From: Rallus limicola
Taxonomy: Eukaryota; Chordata; Aves; Gruiformes; Rallidae
Length of the DNA: 64,000 nt
Direction of reading: 5' to 3'
Assembly: GCA_022605955.1 (NCBI GenBank)
Contig: JAKCOZ010000014.1
Span: 16,870,001 to 16,934,000 of the forward strand
Shown: in pieces, positions 26,305 to 38,392 of the stretch
Numbering within the stretch: the first letter of the stretch is position 1
How the letters are laid out: each line of letters opens with the position of its first letter
Notes under the pieces: model-generated
Databases searched by the model: none
What the model saw: only the letters and a program-made list of their open reading frames with translations
Told to the model about the DNA's origin: nothing
Made by a program: the position numbers and the translations under genes

Positions 26305-26709
26305 TGTGGTGGTTTAGCCCCAAACAGTGGCTGAGCACCGCATGCCACTCACTCACTCCTGTAGGAGAAAGAGTCAGAGCCTCCATGAGTTCAGATAAAG
26401 AGAGATTGCTGACAAAAGCACCATAAGAAGAACTCTAGCAGCCAACTACATTCAGACCCAGTGATAACACAGAGTACCTTACCAACTCAATGATTACAGA
26501 ATGCTGCACACCACAAGGACCAACCCAACACTTAGGCTGCTCCAGAAGGCACCAAAACAGTACCCTTCCCCAACCAGCCCCTTTTATGGGGAAGTAATGT
26601 GAGGTGGTGTGGAAAACAGCCTGGGCTAACTCAGCTCACCTGTGCTTACTCAGCTCACCTGTCATGACTGCTTGGGAAGGTTGACACTGGCCTGGCCAGC
26701 ACCAGGACA
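26305..26709 (-). mobile_element. Second solo LTR, related type, about 405 bp
   Basis: The unit begins TGTGGTGGTTTAGCCCC and ends CAGCACCAGGACA on the + strand. On the - strand it therefore starts TGTCCTGGTGCTGG, like the LTR at 13.55 kb, and ends in GGGGCTAAACCACCACA. A CCCCATAAAAGGGG TATA box lies at 26578-26591 on the - strand, consistent with a promoter in the U3 region. Near the U3 end a 19-bp tandem pair (26626-26644 and 26645-26663, core ACTCAGCTCACCTGT) is duplicated, as enhancer repeats in U3 often are. A perfect 5-bp target duplication (CAACC) flanks it. No internal retroviral genes are present. It is shorter and more diverged than the first LTR. Confidence 0.82.
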
Positions 26710-26714
26710 CAACC
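26710..26714. repeat. Right 5-bp target-site duplication of second solo LTR (CAACC)
   Basis: Exact copy of 26300-26304 next to the CA terminus. Confidence 0.75.
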
Positions 26715-27217
26715 ACTTCAATGACCCTGTGTGACAGTGGTGGGACCTTGTACCCATGTCCCTAAAGGACTACAGCCTCCTAGGCATGATGTGAGCAGAG
26801 GAGAGATAACTAAGAGTCAAGGTAAGAGACACAGGGAGGCAGAACAACCTAAAAGAGAGAGTTACATGCAATGCTTACCTTGCACCTACAGGGACCACCA
26901 CATCCCTTCCTCTCCAGTTTTACTAAGTCATAGGCTTCTGTGGGCACATTATGGACAAGACAGGTACTTGTGAAAGTTCTTAAAGGAAAATGGTGGAAAA
27001 TTGTTCAAGTCTTGTTCAAGCTGTTGTGCACTGTTCAAGTTTCCCTTAAAATGCTGTTCAAGTTTCAAAAATGATTGCTACAAGCCTACAGAAAGTGACA
27101 ACACAATCCTTTGATTTTACTTGTAATTCATCTCCACGCATACTGAGGAATAGCGTTAGCATTTTGGCAGCAGTGTTACATTATGAGTTCTCATTTGTGT
27201 TTCTTTTTTCCCCTCAG
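26715..27217. other. Intergenic sequence, nothing recognised
   Basis: Contains repeated TTGTTCAAG/CTGTTCAAG words at about 27001-27065, a degenerate short repeat. No other structure is supported. Confidence 0.5.
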
Positions 27218-27400
27218 GTGGATTTATTTCTTGTCCACATCAAAATGCAGAGACTGCTCCATCCATCAGGTCCATGGTATGCAAAGGAGATGTTATCAAA
27301 ATGTGTCTTACATCCTGGCAAGGAAAACTCAGCATCAGCACAGACATTTGGCAAGCAGACAGGAGCAGATGCCTGAAATAAAGTTTTCATATTAGCAGAT
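27218..27400 (+). other. Candidate terminal exon of an unknown transcript (lncRNA-like)
   Basis: A very strong 3' splice site precedes it: TTTGTGTTTCTTTTTTCCCC then TCAG, with the AG at 27216-27217. About 160 bp later, AATAAA occurs at 27377-27382, followed by further AATAAA words near 27410 and 27418. Two of the three frames stay open from the acceptor to just before the signal (stops near 27374 and 27393), but neither product resembles a known family. That combination looks like the last exon of a spliced transcript, coding or not. No upstream exon was identified, and such coincidences do occur in tens of kilobases of AT-rich sequence. Confidence 0.2.
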
Positions 27401-28956
27401 ACTGTATTAAATAAATCAATAAATCAAAAAATAGAAATGAATGACAGCAATGACATCATTGCTATACGCTGAAATACAACAACATCAAGTCCAGACTATA
27501 ATGCTGCTTGACTGTAAGGATAACTGTAGAAAGAATCCACCTGGGGCTAGAGATAGGATCAGCACATGACAGAAGCACAAGAAACATCACGCCTCCTGCC
27601 CAGAGCAAACCTTTCTTCTGAACAGAGAGAAGGTGTCAATTCAAGAGCATTAAATCGATGTACTGTAAAAAAAGACCTCATTTTGTAGTGCATGTATGAA
27701 TGTATCTCTTTATGTTCCTTATACACACTCACAAACACATGTATTTCTTTCCTCAGCATCACAAAAGATGGAATGGCCTATAGGTAAAATGCCTGTAGAT
27801 GAAGCTTCACAATATAAAAATCTGTCTCCTCCCAGCAGTCCCATGTATACACTGCAGAAGCTGTCATGAAGGAATAAAAGTAAGCATCAGTACCATTCAC
27901 CTTCTGCAGTCTTGTCCTTGTATTCAGGCAAAAATGTGCCTAAATTTAGAAAGCAGAATTAGCACTGAAGCAATTTTCACATCACTGGTCCTTTAGCCTC
28001 CTCAAATATTGTTTGTGGTATCTGCTTTCCTGCAGGAGAATGGGGCCACATAAAAGCAATCACAAGGATGGAAATACTCTCAGCAGGAGGAAAAGGGATT
28101 ATCAAAAAGCAAAGGAATAAGACTTCCAAATGTTTTGTAGTCCTGGGCTTCCATATGCCATTTGAGCTATGTAAAGTGTTAACAGATAGATCTAAAAATA
28201 AAGAATATGTTATTTATTAACATATTAAGCTTTCAAAAAATGAACTGAATGCATTTGCTAATAAGCTACATAAGATCACCTCCATTGGAAGACACATGGA
28301 TACAAACTGGCTGAAGTGGACATTTACAGATCTTTGTGAGGCCATTCAGGAACTTAGAGTTACTATTCTAATAGGGAAAATACATGGAACAGTGCCACTT
28401 CCAGTAAGTTTGATGGCATCTATAGGCCATCCTATACCTGCCCATGTCCACCTCCCCCTAGGTAAATATGCGTAATTCCAGATTTATTTCAGAACAAGAT
28501 TTCTCCTAAGAGGAATATGATCCAAAAGAGCTATGATACCAGAGAATAAATTAAATGGAGAAAACAAGCAGCTGATAACATAGCATGAAGAATGTTTGTT
28601 GGGATCTCATAACCTTCCAGCCCTTTGGAATGGGCAAAGCAAACTGCTAAATGCACCAGGATGTAAAGAGTTAATTTAGAAGCAGGACAGCCTGGATCTC
28701 CTTTTTCAGGCCACCTTCCCTCAAAATCCATGTCTGTATCTGCACCCTTGCCTAGGTATGCTGAATGGAGAGAGTTTAGCAGGAGAGGCTGGTGTGCCAC
28801 AAGGGTGACTTGTTCTGCAGTCTGATGTGGTTTTGTGGTTTGCACGGGTGCCTGGAGAGGTCCAGCCCATCTCAACACTTCTCTGAAGGGCATAGACTGG
28901 GTTCAGGGGCAAGGCACATGTCTTGAACGTTGTAATGATTTTTGGGAGAATCAGAT

Positions 28957-29013
28957 TTAAATGATACCTGCTCACTGTTATCATTTAATCACTTAAATGA
29001 TACCTGCTCACTG
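28957..29013. repeat. Local direct duplication, 21-bp copies 36 bp apart
   Basis: TTAAATGATACCTGCTCACTG occurs identically at 28957-28977 and 28993-29013, with a related TATCATTTAATCAC segment between them. This indicates a recent short tandem duplication. Confidence 0.85.
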
Positions 29014-29563
29014 CAGCCAAAGACATGGAGGTTATATAAAAAGCATCAAGAGTTGAACACTTACAACCCTATGGTGCTGTTTCTGGGCTGTTGTGCTGGA
29101 AAGGCATGGAAATGTCTCTCCTTTGGTCTGGTTCAAATTCACAGCCATCAGGGTAGTATTATTGTCTTTTGTGGTTATAAATCCATACTTACTCTCCCCC
29201 CATGCTCCATCCAGGCATCTCCCTGTCCCCATGGTTAGTCATCCCTTCCCCACACAATGAAAACAACCCAGGACATCCTGGTTTGTACACCAGCCCTGCC
29301 AAACATCAAGAGATTTAAGACTAGAGAGGGAGAGAGCACAAAATAATATATCAACATCATGGATAAAAATATTTGCAAAGGGAAAAGCCCTACTGGAGAA
29401 AGAACCCCCCAGACCATATAAAAGTTGTGTTTGTTTTTCAGTAGAAGAGAAAAAAAAAATTATTCTTCTCAGCCCTTGATTTCAAGACATGCATTATATA
29501 TTATTTATTTACATATTTATCCACTGCCTTTTGCCAGAGCCCTTCCTTAAAACCTTACCTTGG

Positions 29564-29590
29564 AACCTGAGGAACCCGAGGAACCCAAGG
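29564..29590. repeat. Three 9-bp tandem units (AACCxxAGG)
   Basis: AACCTGAGG, AACCCGAGG and AACCCAAGG follow each other directly. Confidence 0.7.
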
Positions 29591-29905
29591 TCCCTGAGGG
29601 ACAAGTCTAAATGTTATAAGGCTGTCTAGGTGCCCATCAATAACTTCTGAATCCACTAGTTGATGTTAATTGCACATGGCAGGCTGAAGTTTCAGAGGAG
29701 AGTTTTTCACTAGTTATATTAGAAAAAAAAAGGGGAGGAGGGAGAAGTAACAAAGAACACCAATGACTCTGCCAGGCTGCAATCTAAACTCAGCTCATCC
29801 TAGAGGCTTTACCTCGAGACACAAGGTCTTAGTATAGGCTTTATATTTTTTTCTCATTGGATTACTTAGTTGTTTTATGACTAACTTTTCCCCCACTGTC
29901 TCCAG

Positions 29906-29987
29906 ATGGCCAGAAGCCGGTGTGCGATAGAAGTGAAAGAACAACCACTACCTGTGTTTTAAAAGGAAATCCTACGAAAAAGGATGG
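29906..29987 (+). other. Exon-like segment, unidentified
   Basis: A strong acceptor (CTTTTCCCCCACTGTCTCCAG, AG at 29904-29905) is followed by a frame reading GQKPVCDRSERTTTTCVLKG and on to NPTKKDG. It reaches a GG|GTATTG donor-like site at 29988. The segment would be 82 nt long. The CD-S-R-x4-C spacing loosely recalls a cysteine motif of GT61-type glycosyltransferases, but that is a weak memory-based resemblance and not an assignment. Another frame (starting ATGGCC) ends in TAA after 18 codons. Without matching neighbouring exons it may be chance. Confidence 0.2.
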
Positions 29988-32900
29988 GTATTGTTTTGAA
30001 CTCAAAGGTTTTACTTTTTTTTTTTTTCAAAGAGAAAAAAGGAAAACATTTTTTTCCTGTTCTACCTGTAAAATTATATTACTTCTTGGTTTTGAAAAGG
30101 TCACATCACCTGATGTAGTAATTGCATGCAGCTGTTATGTAATTGTTCCTCATATTTCTATAAAAAGGCAGTAATCGGAAGAGTTTCGTGGATGTTATTA
30201 TGTGGCAGGTACCTCCTGGGTTCAACAACAATAGCTATTCATCTGGAGGCAGTGCTTCCCCATAGGGAGCTGAGAGCTGCTCACAGGACCTGGCATGGAC
30301 CTGGGGAAGTTATGTGGTCTGGTTCATCACCATGGAAGACCATGGTGGAGAGTGGGCAGATGAACTTTGTCGCCTCCATCTGTCTCACCAGGTCAGTGAG
30401 CTTGGAAAGCAGCAGATGCCATTCCTCTCTCCAAGACCACAACCAAATCCCCTCCACCTACAAGGGCCAAATGCTGCCCACAACCGAATAAACTTGATCT
30501 CTGTGGTACAGCTCACTTCTTGGTGATGGAGGGGGGCAGGGCAGGTGGGGAGAGCTCCTCCACCATGCAAGGACACAGATTTTGGGTATGAACCTTCACG
30601 TTCTTAAGGGCCTGCCTGATTCTGCCACAGACATCTGCAGAAATGCCCCAAATTTGACAAGCAGAGTGGGGGTTCAGGGCATTTCTCCATGGTTGCAGAG
30701 GCAGCAAGGCAATGACCAGCTCCTTGCAAGAGAGACTGTGACCAGACTGAGGGCCCCAGCTGCAGCAGAGGGTGTGAACCAGAACCCACTGGATTCCTTC
30801 CCTTTTCCTGCCAGACACCCCAGAAGTGCCCACATGGAACATTTGTCTCAGCAGGATGGAGCAGTAAAGGTTTGGGGCTCCATGTTTCCTGAAACACCCA
30901 TGTTCACAGTCGATCTATTAGAAGGAAGAAAAGGATTCCTATTCTGTGTTCCCAGTTGCTGGCTGCTTTAGCTAATTAATGACATTGCCCAGCCTTCCCA
31001 AGCCAACAAAACTGTTCTTAAGTCTTGTCTCTCCAGCTTTACCTGGAAGGGATGATGAAGGCCACGCAGCAGGGCACAGCAGTTACACATTACGTTGACA
31101 TTAGACCGCTGACTTTAAATAGAGCCTTGTACTTTAAAACTCAGTGTTTGTGAGTTTCCGTTCAGAGGGGTTGTGGGGAAGGAATGCATTTTTTTCATCC
31201 AGTGGCCTAAATTGAGTGTCACTAATTTCTGTCTCCTGAAGGCTGACAAGAACAAATGACTGATATACACAGGACCTCCCAGCCCCCCTACCCCATCAAG
31301 GGATTAAGTGCCAAAATAACTCGTTTGAGGAGCTCCCACACACAGCCGTGCCACCTAACGCTAACCCCAACGGCAGAGTCAATTGCAGCAGTCAGTTGTT
31401 GCATTTCATCTACGAGCCCCGCTCAGTTTAATTAACCTTTTGGGAATTAGCATTTTGTTGACTTACAGTACCTGCTTTGAATTTCTGGCAGTGTCATAGA
31501 AACGCTGCCTTGATTGTTTCACTCAGAGCAGGGCAATCTCCAAAGGCAATGCCTTTAAAAAATGGTTCCTGAGCAGCTGCAGATTGATCCTGGCTCAGAA
31601 GAGCCAGGAAGTAAACAGCCCATACCTCTACTGATGCCTGGCTTATGCTCCACCATCCTGGAACCGCTCATTTGCCCTCTCTGCATGGCCAGGTGCACAT
31701 GCCTTGCTCCTCCTGCAGCTTTCTGAGCACTCTTCATACTTGTGCATGAATCACCTTGTGTTTACAGTCATTTACAAGCATCTGCTCTGCCTGAGTTGAT
31801 CAAATAACATTCATGATCTGAAAAGTCACCAGGCAACAGCTTGCTGGTTGCAAGAAATGATGCCCATCACAGGGAAGTGCAATTCACTGCCATACCTGGG
31901 ACAGATTTCTTCCACTCATATGCTCTGTATTCTGGTCCAGTGAGATATGGACAAGTCCAAGGGAGTGTCTGGCCAGGAATGAGATGAAATTTTGTCTAAG
32001 CTTGCGGCTATCCAAGAGCCAGCCTGTCCTTGGGACACAGCTTTGTTCAGGTTCCTTACATCCCACCAGCAGGAATACCTCCAGTGAAGGTGTTTTCAGT
32101 CTCTGAAGAGAGCTGTACTGACACCTTCTCCCAAATCTCATGTTTATAATCTACATCTAGATCATGGCTTTTCCCCCTCTTTGGTCTCCGGGTGACATCT
32201 GAGGAACCTCTGAGAGGGGTGTGAGATAAGGTTATTGCAGGGGGCCAAAGGAAACTACAGTCACTGGGGCTGTCAGACTGGTGCTCGGGCTGCAAGGGAC
32301 TGATGCCACACCAGGGAGCAGGAGAGGGAGGTGATGGCATTGTGGCACTAGCTGGTGGCAGGCTGAGTATAGTAGAGATGAGGGCAGCAAAGGCTGCAAA
32401 GCAGGGAGCACACTAGCCACTGCTGAGTGGTGTCTGTGGTAGCATGAATGACTGTTCCCTCTTCTTGCTGCCAGTTGCTATTTGCACATTGAGACCAATC
32501 AATGTGGTTTTGTCAAATAATTCTGGATTGTGTTCTGCGCAGATGACTGGAAAAGCACATTAAAGATAACCTGGATCGATAGGATTCATGCAACATTTGA
32601 GCTACTCCTGTTAGCACTCATACTAATACACTTTCATCTTTAGCTCTGGGATCTACTGTAGAAAGTTTTCTGTGGAAATGGTAAGAAGGGTATCATCTGT
32701 GAAAAACCATGGGAAATGCTGGCTTTCCCGTAATTGTACATAATTATAAAAAAAATAAATAAAATACCGCTTTCCCTCCCCCACCAGAGATCTATAAACT
32801 TTCACTCACAAGTCTGACTAGCTTTTCAGAGTATAAATAAGAAACACAAAAGACAAAATATATAAAAAAGACGGCTCTAGGTCATTTAGAAAACTAATGC

Positions 32901-35900
32901 GCAGACATTCAGCCATCTTCCTTGTAATTTAGCAGTCGCTTCAGGGGACAACATAACACTTACACCCTTTGCTGCAGAAAAAAAGCAGCAAAATAGCCTG
33001 CTATCAAAGCAGTTGTCTTCAACACATTTTTCTGATTGAGGTTTGGTGGGGTTGTTTTATCCCCTCTCCAGGTGTATCATTCATGGCGTGAAACAGAATA
33101 ATTACTGCTGGTTTGTAAAGAGAGGTGATAATTTGAAGCACGTTGTAGGCTCTTTCTCTTGAGGGAATTTTGTTGAAAATGTGTTGTTTCCAACTGCAGT
33201 TTTCAATATTGCTGAAGTACTTTACCGGTGAATGTAGAGGTGACCGATTTGCTGCCATGTTGTTTGAGACTACATTTACCTGGCTGCTCCTGCATTTCCA
33301 GTTCTTGGAAAATTCTTTGGCAGAAAGCAACATCATTAATTTCATACCAATTTGTTATTTTATGAAAAAGTGAATAAGGCTCAGTCCGACTGCTGCTATT
33401 CCGCATTTACAGGGGATGGGGGTTCAAAAGGGCCCTTGCTTCATCTAGCTGATATGTTTCCTATAAACAGAGCTAGTCACAATTTCAGAGACTGAATTTG
33501 TGGTTGTTACTTTGCCAGGGAAAACATTTTATCCTTCAGTTGTTTTTATAAATAAACACAAGGTTTGATTCACCAGTCCACCTACACTCTGTTTTGTCAA
33601 TGGAGTTACAACACAACAGCGCTGGCTTTCTAAAGGGAGAATCGTACTTGTTATAGTCAATTAGTAAGTAACACATTTTTTTTTGCAGTCTTTCTACCTT
33701 AGAAAATTCATTATTTTAAGGTATTATTCTTCCCTTCCTGCCCTCCTCCAGACCAGAGCATTCCCCATATTAGCCTGGGTAAAAGCAGGGTTTGCATCTT
33801 AACAAAAAGCAATGGGTCACATCTCTTCCAAAATCCACCAGATGTATGGAAACACCCCACCCCATCCCATGTTTCTTCATAAGAAGCATTTAGCTGGGCT
33901 GTTCAGGCTTTAGTTTTTCACCTGAAGATGCAAGAAAATTCCCAGCTGAGATTATAGTGCCATCTACATTAATTATGAACCCAGTTCTTGCTTTGGAAGG
34001 AGAGGCAAACCCCCAAGCCCCCTGGAGCCCAGTCTTATTTGATGCTTGCTTTCCCTGGCTCCTCCTGCTCGGCTCGCTGCGACTCTCACCCTGCCAAAGC
34101 TCTCCAGCCACATGGCAGGGACCAGGCTCCCCGAAAATCCCCTCTGAACACGAGCCGTAGTAGGAAAACCCCAAACATCAGCATCTTCCTTGACTGTGAC
34201 TGCTTGGGTTAAACCTCTACTTTCCTGAAACGTTTTACTTATGACCTTTGGCATTTTATTTTACATCGTCCTTCAGTTAAACAACAGCAGAGAGTGTATG
34301 AAAGTGAAGGCTGCTCTGGAGATGATGGATGAGGCTCCCCACGCTCCCCATCACTTGCAGCCCATGAGTCATTTGCTAATTTCCTCAGCTAAAACTGACA
34401 GACAATTACCAGGCATTTCATCACAGCCAGGGTTGGTTGTAGATTTTTTTTTCCCCAGAACTCGCTGTCTATCTTTTGATAGCAATGACTCCACAAACTG
34501 CTGCCTACAACATTGTCTCTCAAAGCTTTAATATTTTATCACTGTTTCTTTGTGTTCCTACTCTCTTTCCTCTCCCAGGATTAAGATAATTTAAATATAA
34601 TATTGTACAATTCAGTGCATCTCACATCTTTGCTGCTCCAAATATTTCTTCTGTATCTGCTTCCTCATAGCAGATCACTCAAGAATTATTCTAAGTGCTT
34701 TCTGGAAATGCTGAAATAATTTGCATTACCAGTAGGTATTTTTGAAGTGGTTTTGTAGTAGGAACTCAGTGGATCTCCCATTAATCCTTTATTGCAGGTT
34801 ATGATGTTTAATGTAACATTAGTAATAATAGTTTAGTGCTCTATCTAACAAAAATCCCAGAGATTCTGCCCAAGCCCTTTGGCTGGACTCTCAGATTCAC
34901 CAGACAGTTCCTTACACTGTTTGACAGACAGCCCAAATGCAGGAGGGACTTCCTCAGTACCTCAGTAGGAAGGTCTGGGGATAGTCCGGACCTGCAGTAA
35001 AGCCCTTCTTGGTGTGTCATCTGCTAAGGGTAGCCCAGTGCTCCATGGCCTTTGGCTGTGACAACACCTCCAGCAGATCCTAGCTGCCCATCACTGCTCT
35101 TCACATCTCGGGGACTGAGGCTGTTTTCCTCCAGCAGCAAGGTGACCAAGTGCATGGACAGCACCAGCATCAGACTCTGAGGCACCAAGCTGAGGAGTCT
35201 GTACAAGCAGAGCCCCAGATGCAGGGGAAAGACCCTGTGTTCTCCCAGTAGCTGATATAGGTGAAAAATTCTAGGGCCACTCTAGTTCAAACTAACAGCA
35301 GAGTTTCCAGTCCATGATCTATTTTAATGAAGGCTGTGGGACGTTTGAAGCCCATTCAGAAAGTCCTTGCAAGAACTTTTAAGAGATTTTATGATGTTCC
35401 TACAACTGGGACATCAAAGCCAAGAGGCACCATCTGATGTGCAGTTTTGATTCTTTTCCTACTGATCAAATGCCCCATTTTAAAACACACGATCTTCCCT
35501 TGCAGAGGATGCTCCAGGTTTGGAGAAATGACTTACCACACAGTTTTAAAAGGCAACATTTTCTTTGGTATGGTAAAAATGCACATCTGCACATCCAATC
35601 AAAGCTAAAACGATGTCAGGAGCCAGTGATACTTTCCTTTCTTAGGAGAGCCCCAAGAATACCAAAAGCTGCAGTTTGGTTTCATCATGCTCTCTGTATG
35701 CTGCCATCTCCCTCTCAGCTTTTCAGCTGTTTTGAGATGTTAAATCCCCATTATTTGTACAGCAGAAGCAGCAGGGGTTAGTTGTGAACACAGTTTGGGA
35801 AGAGACTGCATAGGCCCCATAGCAACTGCACATGGCCAACTGGGCTTCTCAAGGTAATAAAGCTGTGTCTTAAACACTGGGAAAGAACAATGGTTTTGAG

Positions 35901-36429
35901 GTGGCCAGGGAAAAGCCTAGCCTGAAACAGGCTTGAGCAATAGCCACTGAAGTCTTTGTCAGTTTTATTTCCCCACCCTCTGGCATAATTGCTAGAGAGC
36001 AAACATACCTCCTCGATAAAAGGGCCCTTCTCCTCCTCGCTGGCAATGTCCCCATCCCTCTGCCTGTCCTTGCAGCCCCATCTGCACTTATATCCACCAA
36101 ACTGCATCTTCAACACTGCCAATTAGAGCCACACAAAATACTCTGGAAAATACACCTGGAAGCTAAATCTTACTGTAGGCATAGAATGTAGAGGAGTGCA
36201 AAAATTAACCGAAATCAGGCATAATTTGAGAGCAAAAATACGATGTTAATTAATCCAGTTTCAAAACCTACACACCCCTACCCATCCCCCACCCCCCTCT
36301 TGCTCTTGGCTAGATCTTAACAGCTGACAAGATCCCAGACACTAGAAATGCTTCCTGTTCTTAGTTACTCAACTAAAAATAGCTGTCAGTGTTAAAGCAC
36401 CCTAGCACTTCAGCCTATTGCTTCTTGCA

Positions 36430-36540
36430 TTCTGTATGTGTGCACATATACATTATATATGATAAAATATAATGCATATGTTATATATGCACACAGACAT
36501 ATGTAAAAAGCATACATATGCATATGTACACACACCCTTC
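36430..36540. repeat. AT/TATG-rich low-complexity stretch
   Basis: It is made of alternating ATAT, GCATATG and ACATATG words, including ATATAATGCATATGTTATAT, ending in a short CACACA run. Confidence 0.7.
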
Positions 36541-38343
36541 CCTAAATACCGAAATAAACACACACACACATGCTTCATGGGGCTATTTTACATGAAGTAC
36601 AACAGGCAGCCAAGAGGAGCCGTGCAGCAAATTCATATATAACACAGCGTATCTTGGGAAACTACCTTGTAGAATTAATGGCTTAGCTGTTCAGTGATCG
36701 CTCCAACTTCTGCAACTTTGTAAGACTTGGGCTGCCGCTCAAACCACCTCAAAGCTAGGGTGATGAACTCCTCTCCCTCCACCTGCAATTCCAAAGCAGC
36801 ACTTGGTAATCACGTGTGGTTCGTTCTCATGAAGTATTAATGTCACAAGCATTTATTGCCAGGGTAATCAGAGGAGGAAAGGTTACTGTCTATGTATGTG
36901 CACATGCATATGTATGACTTCTTCCTATTCTTTGTGTCTCCCCCTTTGATTCCCCAACACATCAAAAGACTTGCAGAGGACCCGGCTGAGCAGCCACCTG
37001 CGGTGAGGAGGTGCTCAAGCTAGTTTGCCATCTTATCACAATGGCCCAGGGAAGGCAGGTGGTCCTCCTGGCTGGGCATTCTGAAAAGGGCTGCCTGAAA
37101 ATGATTGTTTAAATTTCAGCACTCTCCAGGGAAATGTTGAGCCCTTCGTTTAGCATGTCTGGTTTTGTTAACACATTGGCCCAGGCTGGTGAGTGATGCC
37201 AATCCTCTGGTGTTCTGTACAGGCTCAGTGCTCTTGTATGGCCGCCAAGCACAAGAGGTGGCCAAGGGTGCTGGAGAGGGACTTGGATGTATCTCCCTGG
37301 TTCTGTGTAAGCCAAGCCTGGCTATGGCTTAGAACTGCCAAAGCTGCTGCTCTAGCTTACAGCACTGGCAGAGCATCTCAGTGGATTTCTGTCCTGCTTT
37401 GCCTTCATTTTTCCCATATGTGCCATGCTGCTGGGAATATCCTTGCCCATTCTGAGCAGAATTGGGCCTTTTTATCAAGCCAGAGCATGAGAGATCCTCA
37501 GGCATGATCAATCCACCCAGATTCATCTATTTTTGCTCCTATATTAGAACAAAACCAGGCCCAAAGATATTGGGAGCATGAGGGTGACAAGGAGAACAAG
37601 GGAAATAGAAGGGCCCCATTTCTCCACTGTTCATCTCCAGCAGTACAAATCTCCCTTTCACATGATGTGGTCCACTGCAACCACTTGGCCACCCTGGACA
37701 GATTGGGACCACATACTTTTCTGACTTTTTTTATTCTTGAAGCTTCTTTCCATCTACATGGGGCTGTCGGCACAGTTGGGTCACTTGGACAAGGATTCCT
37801 GCTGATCCTGGTAGACTTGAAGTGGGAGTGTGACTGAACTCCAGGGTGAAAATAAGCCTTGCCTTGTTAAACACAGCATAACGAAAGGGGAAAATACTAA
37901 ACACAAAAAAACCCCATGTCCCTGTGAATTTGGGAACTGGCATTTATTTGAAATGGATCTTCTTGGAACCAGCTTCAAAACCACCAGGGATCAAACCCAT
38001 CAAGTAACCGTAAGTTACGAGAGCAGAAAAATGTTTTTTTCATTTCTAGAAGCCCCATTCTCTATAATGGCCTAATCCAGAGGCCCCAGGAGTCAGAAGG
38101 GAGTTTTCACTGACTCCAAGAAGGGGAAGACAGAGACACTGATGGTTGTAAGAGAATATTTTTTTATTTGCAGTTAGACAAACAATTAATTCTTTCTCTG
38201 CAAGAGGAATATGCATCCATTTACTGACATAGCTGACTTGGAACACCGAGTCACTGTGATCAGAACTGGTGCCATTATTAATGACTTGAATAAAAATCAA
38301 GAGCACAAAGCAGAGACATAATGCTCAGCGCTTTTAAAGGCAG

Positions 38344-38392
38344 ACAAATTTATGGAGAAAAACTAACAACAAATTTATGGAGAAAAACTAAC
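38344..38392. repeat. 25-bp tandem duplication
   Basis: A 24-bp block beginning ACAAATTTATGGAG and ending AACTAAC is present identically at 38344-38367 and 38369-38392. Confidence 0.85.

Noticed and set aside
28204..28226. Palindrome AATATGTTA-TTTAT-TAACATATT
   Set aside because: Nine-bp AT-rich arms are common by chance in AT-rich sequence, and the structure is unstable.
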